NCBI GenBank assembly: GCA_000181795.3
Contig: CM012954.1
Coordinates: 1,168,293-1,232,292 of the forward strand
DNA: 64,000 nucleotides
Source: Trichinella spiralis
Lineage: Eukaryota > Nematoda > Enoplea > Trichinellida > Trichinellidae
Reading direction: 5' to 3'
Of the stretch, positions 51,488 through 64,000 are shown one piece after another. The notes beneath the pieces are model-generated. The model had not been told where the DNA came from, searched no databases, and saw nothing but the letters and a program-made list of their open reading frames with translations. Position numbers and translations under genes: made by a program. Within the stretch, counting starts at the first letter, position 1; each line of letters starts with the position of its first letter.

Positions 51488-51976
51488 ATGCTTACAACAA
51501 GGTCTGCATGTCGACTTATTTCGGCCTCTGTTTCGAAAAGCTACCCGAAATTTACACATTTACTTACTGTTAAGCCGTTTCATCCAGCTTGTATAAGTTT
51601 GCGCATAGTTCGGCCAGTTCAGTTGTCTTTTGTTCGTCAGTGTTCGTCTGTGAAATGTGTGGCGAATTCTGTATTGGACAACACCACAGATGCGGTGGAT
51701 AATTTTCATGGAGAAAAATTTCTTCTTGTTTATACGTGTTGCCGTTGTAACACGCGCGATAGCAAATTTATATCCAAAATTGGCTATCAGAAAGGTGTGG
51801 TTTTAGTCAAGTGTTCTGGATGCAGCAATTATCATATAATTGCTGACAATTTGAAATGGTTCTCTGATTTGAACGGTAAGAAAAATGTTGAACAGATATT
51901 GGCAGAGAAAGGCGAACATGTGCGCAAAATATCACTTTTTGAATTTGTTGATAATTTCTCCAACGAGAAGCATTAA
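51488..51976 (+). CDS. DNLZ: DNL-type zinc finger protein, mtHsp70 escort (Zim17/Hep1)
   Basis: DNLZ keeps mitochondrial Hsp70 soluble and active in the matrix. The 162-aa intronless frame has a basic, Ser/Arg-rich N-terminus without acidic residues for about 60 positions, as in a mitochondrial targeting sequence. The zinc finger has paired cysteines, YTCCRCNTR (about residues 82-90) and VKCSGCSNYHIIADNL (about 105-120), then KWFSDLNGKKNVEQILAEKG. This order (C-x2-C, about 18 residues, C-x2-C, HxIADN, W-SDLN) matches the family closely. Confidence 0.92.
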   Translation: MLTTRSACRLISASVSKSYPKFTHLLTVKPFHPACISLRIVRPVQLSFVRQCSSVKCVANSVLDNTTDAVDNFHGEKFLLVYTCCRCNTRDSKFISKIGYQKGVVLVKCSGCSNYHIIADNLKWFSDLNGKKNVEQILAEKGEHVRKISLFEFVDNFSNEKH

Positions 51977-52163
51977 ATGTTTTATTGTTGATATATGGTT
52001 TTCATTTGTTCACTGAAGGTTTTGTTGACCATATATATCTAACATAATACATACATGTATATATGTATGCATGTATGTATGTATTATTTTGTTTGGTTAT
52101 TGTTGTTGGATTTTTTGTTGATTTGTCAGCTTTGTTTAGTTTATTTTGTGAAGTTTGTCAAAG

Positions 52164-52619
52164 ATGGGACGAATGCACAATCCTGGTAAAGGTATTTCCA
52201 AGTCGGCTTTGCCGTATCGACGGTCGTTGCCAGTTTGGCAAAAGATGTCAGCTGAAGATGTGAAAGAGCAAATATACAAGTTGGCAAAGCGTGGTTTGCG
52301 TCCATCACAGATTGGTGTGATTCTTCGGGACAGTCAAGGCATTGCTCAGGTGCGCTGGGCAACCGGAAATAAAATTTTGCGCATTTTGAAAGCAAAAGGT
52401 TTGGCTCCAGAAATTCCCGAAGATCTGTACCATCTTATCAAAAAAGCAGTCAACATTCGCAAGCATTTGGAAAGAAATCGCAAGGACAAAGATAGCAAGT
52501 TTCGCCTGATTCTGGTCGAAGCGCGCATTCATCGTCTTGCACGATATTATAAGACGAAGAGGCAATTGCCTCCTACGTGGAAATATGAATCTTCCACTGC
52601 TTCGGCGCTTGTTTCTTGA
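52164..52619 (+). CDS. RPS13: 40S ribosomal protein S13 (uS15)
   Basis: Small-subunit ribosomal protein of 151 aa in a single exon. Conserved throughout: [95 protein letters not shown] and the C-terminal [12 protein letters not shown]. An in-frame ATG three codons upstream exists, but the family begins MGRMH, so the start is 52164. Unlike most animal ribosomal-protein genes it has no intron in the coding part. Confidence 0.97.
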   Translation: MGRMHNPGKGISKSALPYRRSLPVWQKMSAEDVKEQIYKLAKRGLRPSQIGVILRDSQGIAQVRWATGNKILRILKAKGLAPEIPEDLYHLIKKAVNIRKHLERNRKDKDSKFRLILVEARIHRLARYYKTKRQLPPTWKYESSTASALVS

Positions 52620-52657
52620 TTCATTAGCTAAAAATGAGCTAATTAAATGAGGAATGA

Positions 52658-52663
52658 AATAAA
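52658..52663 (+). terminator. Poly(A) signal of RPS13
   Basis: AATAAA 38 nt after the RPS13 stop, and 112 nt before the COQ4 start codon. Confidence 0.5.
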
Positions 52664-52775
52664 ATTATTGTTTTGTTGTTTACTTAATTCCATCATGTGA
52701 TTTTCTCACCAATTATATTGTTTTGCTTTTTCAAAATTTTACTATCTAATCGCTTTTGTCTTAATGTGAAAGAAA

Positions 52776-53974
52776 ATGTCTGCGAAGCTGTATCCAACCC
52801 ACATCCCAACCACAGGCTTGCAGAAGGCAATTTTAGCTTCTGGTTCAGCGTTAACGGCAATTTTAAGTCCATGGAGAGGTGGTAAGTCATTCTTTTTCCT
52901 TCTGTATTTCTGTTTCAAGGAAGTTGTCGTTGAGATGCCGTAGCGTGTATGGGAGAAACTACTGCTGGATGGGTACTTCCAAAAATTTACCAACGCATGA
53001 TGGAAGATTCAGAAGGCCAGCGCATTTTATTGTAGGTAATTATTATTCTTAACGATTTATTGTTTAAAGTATTCATTATTTCACTTTTGAGAGAAAAACC
53101 TAGAATTCAAGATGATACTATTTCCTTGGAGCAGCTTCGAAACATGCCTGACTCCACATTAGGACGAGAGTACGCGCGGTTTTTAGATCGTTTGGTATTG
53201 TATATGGTTGCTTGTTTGAAAATTTATTATTACAAATAGGGTATCAGTATTTTTCACACTTTGAATAACTTTAACATTAAAATTCGCATGTCGGATTTTA
53301 ACACATCGTAAATTATAATGACTAATACGTATTCACTATCACTGTTATGTATTAATAGATGACTAAAGACTAAAATTTTGAATGAAAAGTTTGTATTTTT
53401 ATATTAGTATTGTTGTTATTGTTGAGTAGAAAACAACGCCAAGCGCAAGGCCAAATGTGCAGTTTGTCGACGACGTGGAATTGGCATATGTAATGACTCG
53501 CTATCGTGAGACGCACGACCTGTTCCACACGCTTTTACAAATGCCAACAAATATTCTGGGCGAGGTGATGGTCAAATGGTTCGAAGGAATTCAATTTGGT
53601 TTTCCTATGTGCATCACCGGTGGTCTGTTTGGTGCTTTTAGACTTTATCCGAAGTAAGCGATACTGGATTTTTATTTTTCTTTTCACTTAAACATATAGT
53701 AAAGGTTGCTTTTGGAAAACTTATAAATAATCGAACAGTAAACATATATAATTTAATTAAATTGAAAAATATTATTGTTGTTTGTCTCAGTTTGGAAACT
53801 GTGCAAAATTTCAGGCAGAGAGAATTGTTTCGCTTGCATCTGAATTGGATTGTCCATAATGCGAAGCATAGTCGGTTTTTGATGAATGTATACTGGGAAA
53901 ATTATTGGACTGCTGATTTGCGTGAACTGCGCGCAAGTTTGAACTTGGATGAACCTCCTGAACTTTTGAAATAA
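52776..53974 (+). CDS. COQ4: Ubiquinone biosynthesis protein COQ4
   Basis: COQ4 is an inner-membrane-associated mitochondrial protein of the coenzyme Q biosynthetic complex. Five exons (52776-52881, 52935-53031, 53092-53194, 53430-53653, 53815-53974) sum to 690 nt (229 aa). It begins [20 protein letters not shown], then [37 protein letters not shown], and the metal-site motif HDLFH with a following Glu eleven residues later (in NILGE). PMCITGG and a C-terminal block with [17 protein letters not shown] follow. No long mitochondrial presequence is visible before MSAKLYP, so a targeting exon could be missing or targeting may be internal. Confidence 0.93.
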
Positions 53975-54059
53975 TTTAATATTAAATTTCTGCAATCACA
54001 TTTGATTTTACACTTTTTGGTCATTTGGTTTCAAACCACAGAGATGATGAAATATTTTT

Positions 54060-54062
<3 letters not shown>

Positions 54063-54116
<54 letters not shown>
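54063..54116. repeat. TA microsatellite, about 27 units
   Basis: A pure TA run between the COQ4 stop (53974) and the next ATG (54197). Its self-complementarity would allow a hairpin in RNA, and its length is likely to vary or be misassembled. Confidence 0.9.
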
Positions 54117-54118
<2 letters not shown>

Positions 54119-54196
54119 AATAATTTTGTTGATTTATTATTTGTGCAGTTCATTGTAGAATATAGTTGAATAGAAGCGTTTATTCTATTGAAAAAG

Positions 54197-55144
54197 ATGT
54201 CCAATGAAGGTGATCATCCTGCTAAAACAGTTATGAATCGGATAACAGAAAATATACGCGCTTACAAGTTTGTTTTTCCTTAATCATTCAATCACTGAAT
54301 CACAAAACATATTCCATGAGAAATGTGTTTCCAGATTTGGTCCATCGACTTCAATCGATGCAAGCATTGATGAAGATGATTTACCTATGACTTATGGATT
54401 TGAAGCTTTGGTTTCTGATGATAAAGGCAATATTGTTAATGAACTGATGAAAAAATCAGTAATTGGAGACAATTTTGAACAGTTGCACGCCGTTCCAACG
54501 AAAATGTCTAGAAGGGCAAAGAAATTATTGAAAAAGGTGTGTAATTTTTTTTTCTAATAATGTAATGGAGAACTGAACGTTTTGAATCTTTTTATAATAC
54601 AGAAAGAACAGCAAGGAACCAAAGGTGCGGGTTGGTTCCATATGCCAGCAACTGAGATGACTGCTGATAGGAAACGTGATTTGCAACTTATTCAAATGCG
54701 CAGCATAATCGATTCTAAAGCGTTTTATCGTCGAAATTTTCAAAAAGCGCTTCCAAAGTATTATGAAGTAGGTTGAAACTTTGAATTTTTTTTTACCATT
54801 CTTTGATAATTCTTTCTGATTCTCTGATACTTCAGTTTTATTCATTTATAATTCTTTGTACACTAGATTGGACGAGTTGTGGACAATCCCATTGATTTTT
54901 ACAGTTCGAGAATTCCGAAAAAGCAACGAAAAGCAACCATTGCAGATGAATTGTTGGCTGATAATGAACTGAATAAGTATTATAATGTTACATTTAATTA
55001 TTTTATGTATATTAAGCATTAATGTTGTTGTTTCTTTCACTGCTTAGCGTGTGTAAGATGAAATACAAAGAGGTAATGTCAAGGAAGCTTTCCCGAAAGC
55101 GCTTGCTTCAAAGAAAAAACAAGCAAAAAGAAAAGAAACAATAA
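54197..55144 (+). CDS. Fcf2 pre-rRNA processing protein (DNTTIP2/TdIF2-like)
   Basis: The Fcf2 domain protein is needed for early 18S rRNA cleavages in the small-subunit processome. Five exons (54197-54267, 54335-54536, 54603-54767, 54867-54976, 55048-55144) sum to 645 nt (214 aa). The first half is acidic and poorly conserved. The second half is the Fcf2 domain: GAGWFHMPATEMTADRKRDL, LIQMRSIIDSKAFYRRN, LPKYYEIGRVVDNPIDFYSS and IADELLADNE. It ends in a Lys/Arg-rich tail. It is close in size to yeast Fcf2 and lacks the long N-terminal extension of vertebrate DNTTIP2. Confidence 0.88.
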
Positions 55145-55924
55145 ACAAAACGGAGCTTCAGTACTCCTTTGATTTCTTTACCGTAAAAATGTTTTCTGGT
55201 AAAAGGAATAAACCTGCTTATCTGATTCTATATTGTTGCTCAAAGGTTTGCGAAAGATAATAATAAACTAATGGAATTTCATGACTGTTTTCAGTTTATC
55301 AAGGAAAAATAATATGCATACTTATAGTAAGTTATTAGTGGTATTGATGATGCAATTAAAAGTGAATTTATAAAAGGTGAGTGAATTTTCTTTTACCTTT
55401 GACGTGGCTAATAGTTTGCAGTAAGCTATTCTTACTGTAGTATTAATAAAGTCATAGCTGACTTTTTAATGTTTGTGCTATATATTCTTAAGCAGCTGTT
55501 CTTTTATAATATATAAGCAGTTCTGATTATGCAATACGCATACATTTCTTAATCGAAGTGTAATATTTTATGCATTCAATGCAGAAACAGTTTAACTTTG
55601 ATCTTGAAGATCAACGTGTTTTCTTACTGTATTTTTTTCCAATTTAGCTATTTTTTTGAAATTTTAATATTATTCCTTCTTATTAGTGATGCCGTATCTT
55701 TAGACTATCATAGTTGTGTGAATTGTATTAGGAAAACACTTTTTTGAAAATTTATGTCCATTTTTTTGATAGTTTTTTTTCAGCGAAATAGTTGCCGTTG
55801 AAGTGAACAGCATTATTTTTAAAATTGTCTTAAAATATTTAGCATAAGTTAAAACTGTATTGTAACTTTCACACTTTTTGATTTTTCTTTTTAGATTTCA
55901 AATTCATTTTTTAAGAGCACAGAA
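55145..55924. other. Spacer between Fcf2 gene and NDUFV1
   Basis: About 780 bp, AT-rich, no coding sequence seen. A CTTTTTAG acceptor ends near 55893, about 30 nt before the NDUFV1 ATG. Confidence 0.5.
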
Positions 55925-58121
<2,197 letters not shown>

Positions 58122-59314
58122 AGTTAATTCTTTTTTTTTTCTTTACTCATTTTATTTTGAAATGGTTTTCTCAAAAGATTTAAGTACTTTTTAGTTTAAC
58201 TTACATTTTGCTGTTCCTATTTATGGAGATTAAGAACTGCAAATTTATTTGCATTTACATTTGTCTGCACATTAATTCTACCCTAGCAAGTTGCAGATTA
58301 AAAATGTAAAAGTGCTTATCAAGACAGCACTTTTAAAATAAATTTCTCAAACGCTTTTTTATTAGCAAAACTTGCGCCAATTTTACAAAATGTTTTTCAT
58401 TTATCTTTTTAATTAGTTCAAAATTTGAAACTAACGAAAAGTTGTAGAAATAATTTCTTCGGAAAAAATCTTGGCAGCTGTTAAATCTAGTAATAAATAA
58501 GTAGTCGTTGAATGGTAATTTTCTTTATTGCTAAATAATAAATTATAAAACTGGTTATAAAATGTATTTTGCTAAAATATTTTGACAGTATTCTAAAAAT
58601 ACTTGAATATATTAAATCTACAGTATCTACAATAAGTCATTCTTGAAATGGTCAGTGGATTGTACTGGGTCCTGGTAGAAATTTTGACAAAGGATGGATG
58701 CATTCATGCAATTCATTCAGCTGCTTTACGAGGTAATTACACTAATATTTTCAGTATTGGAATGTCAAAGCAAAACTAAATTCAAAGATTCAGCTGTCGA
58801 TTTGCATAACTTTAAGCTTTGCAAATATTTTGTAATATTTTACAATTTCATTTTAATACTGTTGATATTAATTTACATTAGAGAATTTTTAAAATAAGTT
58901 TCTAAAGCATCTATCGCAGTTTTTGAATTCGCGGTGCATTGAAGGTGCCAACCACTATCCAACGATGAAGCACTTTAAGGTTTTTCAAATCAACATTGCG
59001 CGTTCAAAACATGAAGATACGGTTGTTTTTTTAAAGTTTAAATACTTTTTATTTTTTAATTTAAATGTAATATGAAATTATTGGCAGTAGGGTGACGTGA
59101 ATAACAGATGAATGAATGAATCATGTTTTCGTTGAACAATGCGCAAATGTGCGAATATTTAAAAATATTTTATTGATGAATAAGTAAATTTTGTAATTCT
59201 TTTCTTATTACGTCAAGCAAGTTAATATTATTTTGTAAAAATTTTTAAGCAGTGAAAAATGAATATGCAAATTTGTTTGCAGTTAATTTTTAATGTTTGC
59301 TTTTCAATGTTTTA
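58122..59314. other. Spacer between NDUFV1 and NTE gene
   Basis: An AATAAA at 58337-58342 may end NDUFV1. The 58694-58897 frame encodes a hydrophobic low-complexity peptide without support. A TTTTAG acceptor at 59314 precedes the first NTE exon I can place, so an upstream leader or coding exon may lie in this stretch. Confidence 0.5.
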
Positions 59315-59339
59315 GAATTTGAAGATCATCACCATTGGA

Positions 59340-62300
59340 ATGGGTTGCATATTTATTACTTGGGTAATAAATAGGTTTATGCGATTGAATGTAGCAAGTA
59401 ATACTACAATTTTTAACAATTTTTTTTCTTTTCGTAATAAATTGTATTCAGCATCATCTGCTACAAAATATCCGGTGACTTTTAGTCGGAAATCGTCTTT
59501 CAATTATCGCTTTCGAAAGCGTGACCGAATGCTATTTTATGGACGTAAATTGATGAGAAAGGTAGTTGAAATGTTTGATTGCTTTTTTAATTTCGGAATG
59601 ACATGACCGTTCATTTAATTATCAGGTAACAAGTGCCGTGATTAATGGTGATAAAAAGCAAAAGTTGAGAAAGCGGGATCGCGTTTTCAGATTTGCTTCC
59701 AAGTAAGTTAATAAAATTCTTCTTTTTATTTATCTATTAGTTTTGCTATTATTAATTAAAAAATTTTTTTGAATACATATATAACAAAAACGTTGTACAT
59801 GCGTCAATGTTTATCATTATGCAAACGTTTGATACGAAATTTGCTGGTCATCGTTGTTTATGCATGTGCATACTTTTTCTTTGTTTTAAATCAAAATGTT
59901 GGCTGTAGTTTATTTAATGATTAAAAGTATTCATTAAAAAATGTGATATTATTCAACATTTGAAGCAGTTGTTTTGCAAAGTGAATTTGAAAATTCTTTG
60001 AAGAATTTGAATTGAAAAAATAATTGTAATAAATGTTTAATGCTTGAAAATTTTTAGATTTCTTCGTCCGCAGAAGAAGGACTTTACTGCTAGACCAATT
60101 CGACGACCGCCGGATGCTTTTTTGGAAGCTGACACTTCATTGCCAGTGTCGCCAAAATCAGTACAGCTGCTGAATATGTTGAAAAGCATTCGGTTTTTGA
60201 AATTTTAATTCTTACTGTAAAGTGATGTTATTATTTTTGTTTTGCATTTTTTGATAGAATTCTTGGTCATTTTGAAATTCCATTTTTTCTCGACGTTTGC
60301 AAGCATATTGAAACGAAACGCTTTGCTGCTGATCAGTTTGTTTTCAAAGATGGAGAAATTCACGACTGCATATACATTGTTGAAAGCGGTCGTCTTTCTT
60401 TATTTATCAAGGTAGTCTACTGATTTACCTATATATTTTAATACTCGTTAGCATTATGTTATATTTAAGATGTTTCTTTTTGAATTTATTTAAGGATGAG
60501 AAATTCGATTTTGAAGTGAAATCCGTGGGCAGAGGAGATAGTTTGTATTGTTCTTTGAGTATTCTAGATATGATCAAGGTATTAATCATTTTTGACATAA
60601 TTGTAATTTCAGATTTGTTCATTGTTTAAATTTATTTTAAGAATCAAGCCAGACCCATGAAGAATGTTTTTGCAAAAGCGACAGAAGAATCTGTTGTTTT
60701 ACAGTAATACTCTTTCATTAAGATGATAATTTATTATGATTTTTTGAAAGATTATTTGCAATGTAATTTCAGATTAAAATCGAGCGTATTCAATGATATT
60801 TTTGATAAATATCCAGAATCTTGGACACGTACCGTTCAAATTATTCTTCTCCGTTTTCAACGTATAACGCTAGCCACGCTTTATCGTTACTTTGGTTTCA
60901 CGTCAGAATTGTCCAAAACTGTACAACTTTATCGCATAATATTTCTGTTATTATATGGTTTGAATTTTCAGGGTAGTCGTACAGTGTCAAAGTTATCCCC
61001 ATTGCAAGAACAGTCTTGTAAAGGTAAGGCGAGTTTGTTGAAATTTTCCTACATTTAGAATGCTTTTCCATTTCCATATAATTTAGATTTTCGGGAAATT
61101 AAATCAGAGAATGAAGGCGCTACTCCTGAAGATTGTACGGCATCTGAAAATGTTAGGAAATTATTTTCAGATGAAAAAAAGCAGTCTTTAATGAATAGTT
61201 AATGATGCTTTTAGGCTTTTCCTACCTTTGGGGTGTCTACTACTGATGATGATTCAGATATTTTTCAAGTGGCCATTGAAGAATTAGCCAAATTGTTCGG
61301 CATGAAGGTTTCGTTTGAATTTTTGTTATTTAACGAATTGTGCATCCATTTATTTAGGAGGCATCATTCCTTGTTGACAAGGTGAAAGTGGAAAAATTTG
61401 AACCTGGCATAATGATAGTCAGACAAGGCTCAAACGTACATTGCCAATATCGTTGTAGTTGTTGCTGTGTGTATGTAAAATTCTAAGGAATGTTTTTTTT
61501 CTGTTTTGCAGGAATTGCAGCTTTTCTATGTGGTATCCGGTATGTTGGAATTGTTGCTCGAAAGTCAAGAGGAGCCGGATGTTTTGTTGCCGATTTCGAT
61601 AGTGCAAACGGGTGATGTGATTGGCGGTTTGTCAGTTTTGACTGGTGAGCCATCTTTTTTTGCGGTTCGAACTCGCAGCTTTTGTCAGCTTGCCATTGTG
61701 GAACGAAAAAGCTTATACGAGTGCGTTACTTTTCTCAATAGGTTTTTAGTTGGTTGTATTAATTTTTCTTTTTTTTACGTAGAATTATCAGTGAATATCC
61801 AAGGGTAGTGGTCAACGTTGCCTCGACTGCGGTGGAATCTTACTCTGATTTTGTAAAAGAATTCGATATGGCCGTCGAGTGGGAAATTTGTGAATCTGGG
61901 AAAGCTCTTTACAAGTTGTTTGTTTTATTTTGTTAAGCATTCAAAAAGAAAAAATAATCTGACAAATTTGTTTCCAGGCAAAACGAACAAGCTGATGCTT
62001 TATACGTGGTGCTCAGTGGAAGATTGCGATCCGTTTTGACCAGAGAACCTGGTACGAGAGAGGTGCTGAATGAACACGGTAGAGGTGATGTAGTTGGATT
62101 GGTATGTACTTTTATAGATTTTGATCAAGAATATATATATATATATATATATATATTATTATTGGCGTTAACTTCAATTTTTAAGGTTGAAATTTGGACT
62201 CTACGCCGTCGTTCTACGTCAGTGATTGCCATTCGGTGTGGTTGATTGATGATTTGATTTGATTGTTTGTTTGTTTTCATCATTTTTATTTTAAGGGATA

Positions 62301-63979
62301 CTGAACTTTGTAAAATATACGCTACGTTGATGAATTTCATCAAAAACAAACATCCTCAAGTGTTGTCGAATATAATTCGTTTACTTGGGCATTGTATTAT
62401 TGAACAACAACAACAGACAGTATCGGCAGGTATTATTTATATGTTTTTTGTTGGTGAATGAATGACTTTGACTTTTCGAATTGAAATTCTAATATTATTT
62501 ATTTGGTTGAAGAATTATTAATATACGAAGAAGGGCAATAGTAATGACCAATAATTTATGAAATTCAATTTTCAGTACATCGTGAACCGTTGGCCCACGT
62601 ATCGAATTTGAATACAATTGCCGTCCTTGCCGTCTCTGATGAGGTTCCTTTGACCGGCTTTACGGTGGAACTTTGGAATGCGTTGAACTCAATAACACCA
62701 ACTGAACTGTTCTCTTCTTATACACTGCAAGATATGCTCGGTCCCACTGCTCTTGACAAGTGAACTGCAATTGTCATTTTATTTTGCAATTGATGAAAAA
62801 ATTTCTTTCATCAGGGTTAACGAATATCAAATAATTACCTGGCTTAATCAGCAAGAGGATGGTAATAGTATCGTACTTTATCAGTGTGATGTTGAGTTGA
62901 CCACATTTACATCACTTTGTATCAGGCGTGCCGATTGCATATTGATTGTTGCTAACGGTGAACAGGAGCCAATGGTTGGCGAGGTTTGTTATTGCTGTTA
63001 AATAAATGAATATATATATATATATATGTAAAGTACATTATTGAAGATTGAAAAAGAGTTGGAAAATTTAACCGTACGAGCGCAAAAGGAGTTGATTCTT
63101 CTTTGGCACGATTCTACAGATCGACCTCGTCGTACTGCCGAATGGCTTGATCTTCATGGCTGGGTTTCATCACATTATCATGTTCGCTTTCGTGATCGGG
63201 TGTTCAAGCAGCGTAATCCAAAAAGGATGGTCTGTTCTATAATTAAAAAAGAAAAAATTTTTCTCCTCCATTCATTCAATCAGTATTTTTACAGTTGCGC
63301 TACAAGGAACGAATCATCCGCCGATGTGATAACAGGCATACGGACATTGCGAGGCTAGCCCGGGCGTTGACGTCTACTTCAATTGGTATTGTTTTCGGGG
63401 GAGGGGGAGCAAGGTATGCGGACGAACGTTTTCCTTCTCCAATTAGCAATGACGAAAGTGATGGAATGAAATTTTCAGAGGTGCTGCTCACGTGGGTATT
63501 ATTAAAGCGTTGAAAGATCACGGCATCCCGGTGGATATTGTGGCTGGTGTTAGTATTGGTGCTTTTGTTGGTGGCATGTATTGTCTTGACTCGGATGTAC
63601 CAAAGTTGATCATGTGCGCCAAGCAAGCGTTCAAAGTGAGAATCATCATTTATTTATCGAAACAATTTTCAGCAATAAAGTATGATTGTTTTTAATTGAA
63701 AATTTTAACAGGAAGCTGCGTCGTTTTGGGCGAGGTTGTTTGATCTCACGTATCCAGTATCAGCTCTGTTTACGGGTAATTTTGCTTTGTATTAATGATA
63801 TGCGAAGAATTAAATTTCAGAAAATGTCGTTTTTTCTAATTACCGTTTAATTAGGCAAGGCGTTGAATCGTTTGTTGAAATCAGTATTCAACGACGTCGA
63901 AATTGAAGATCTTTGGATTCCATACTTCAACGTGACCACTGACATCACATCATCAGAGATGCGTGTCCATCGAAGTGGT
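59340..63979 (+). CDS. PNPLA6: Neuropathy target esterase-like lysophospholipase (PNPLA6/7), partial
   Basis: NTE is an ER-anchored phospholipase that deacylates phosphatidylcholine and lysophosphatidylcholine. About 22 exons are visible. A short hydrophobic N-terminus ([13 protein letters not shown]) precedes [17 protein letters not shown], then three cyclic-nucleotide-binding-like domains: [20 protein letters not shown] at about 60260, [18 protein letters not shown] at about 61512, and [19 protein letters not shown] at about 62000. The patatin domain has the oxyanion loop [21 protein letters not shown] split by an intron (63414-63478), and the nucleophile motif GVSIG. The catalytic Asp (DGG/A) would lie beyond the window. 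The last exon seen ends at 63979 (RVHRSG). The start is uncertain: the exon opens at 59315 after an acceptor, and 59340 is its first ATG. Confidence 0.9.
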
Positions 63980-64000
63980 ATGTTGTTGCACGAATAGCTT

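Overview
This window is AT-rich nuclear DNA from a gene-dense animal genome. Most genes have many short introns of about 45-60 nt, with acceptors such as TTTTCAG, ATTTTAG and TTTTAAG. That style, the close gene spacing and a possible spliced-leader acceptor point to a nematode. The high AT content would suit a clade I (Trichinella-like) worm, but that assignment is an inference I could not check. I saw no prokaryotic, viral, CRISPR or transposon gene.

Layout. Positions 1-26 kb are all minus strand: a TFIIIC subunit 5 (GTF3C5), D-aminoacyl-tRNA deacylase (DTD1), ribophorin II (RPN2), a tetraspanin, and a very large HECT ubiquitin ligase (TRIP12) with two polyglutamine tracts. From 27.6 kb the plus strand carries a SAM-domain protein (C19orf47-like), an intronless DPH7, a DDX3/PL10 RNA helicase, FIS1, a REEP/HVA22 protein and SURF4. 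A minus-strand EXTL3 glycosyltransferase (42.4-45.5 kb) is tail to tail with SURF4. Plus-strand genes then follow: a 67-aa membrane protein (46.1 kb), UTP15, LSM2, DNLZ, RPS13, COQ4, an Fcf2 protein, NDUFV1 and a neuropathy-target-esterase phospholipase (PNPLA6/7) that runs off the right edge.

How the genes relate. Nearly all are conserved housekeeping genes for rRNA and mRNA processing, translation, mitochondrial function (FIS1, DNLZ, COQ4, NDUFV1), and ER/secretory work (RPN2, SURF4, REEP, EXTL3, NTE). The run LSM2-DNLZ-RPS13-COQ4-Fcf2 has gaps of only 133-222 bp between stop and next start, which would fit a nematode operon.

Exon models were built by eye from splice consensus, reading phase and family similarity. 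For DTD1, DDX3, FIS1, SURF4, UTP15, LSM2, COQ4 and the Fcf2 gene, the proposed exon lengths sum to an exact multiple of three. The least expected signals are a two-hairpin RNA-like element in a SURF4 intron, a LSM2 gene whose start codon sits alone before an intron, and a 2.8-kb GC-rich intronless block inside the otherwise fragmented TRIP12 gene. I found no clearly new biological system.
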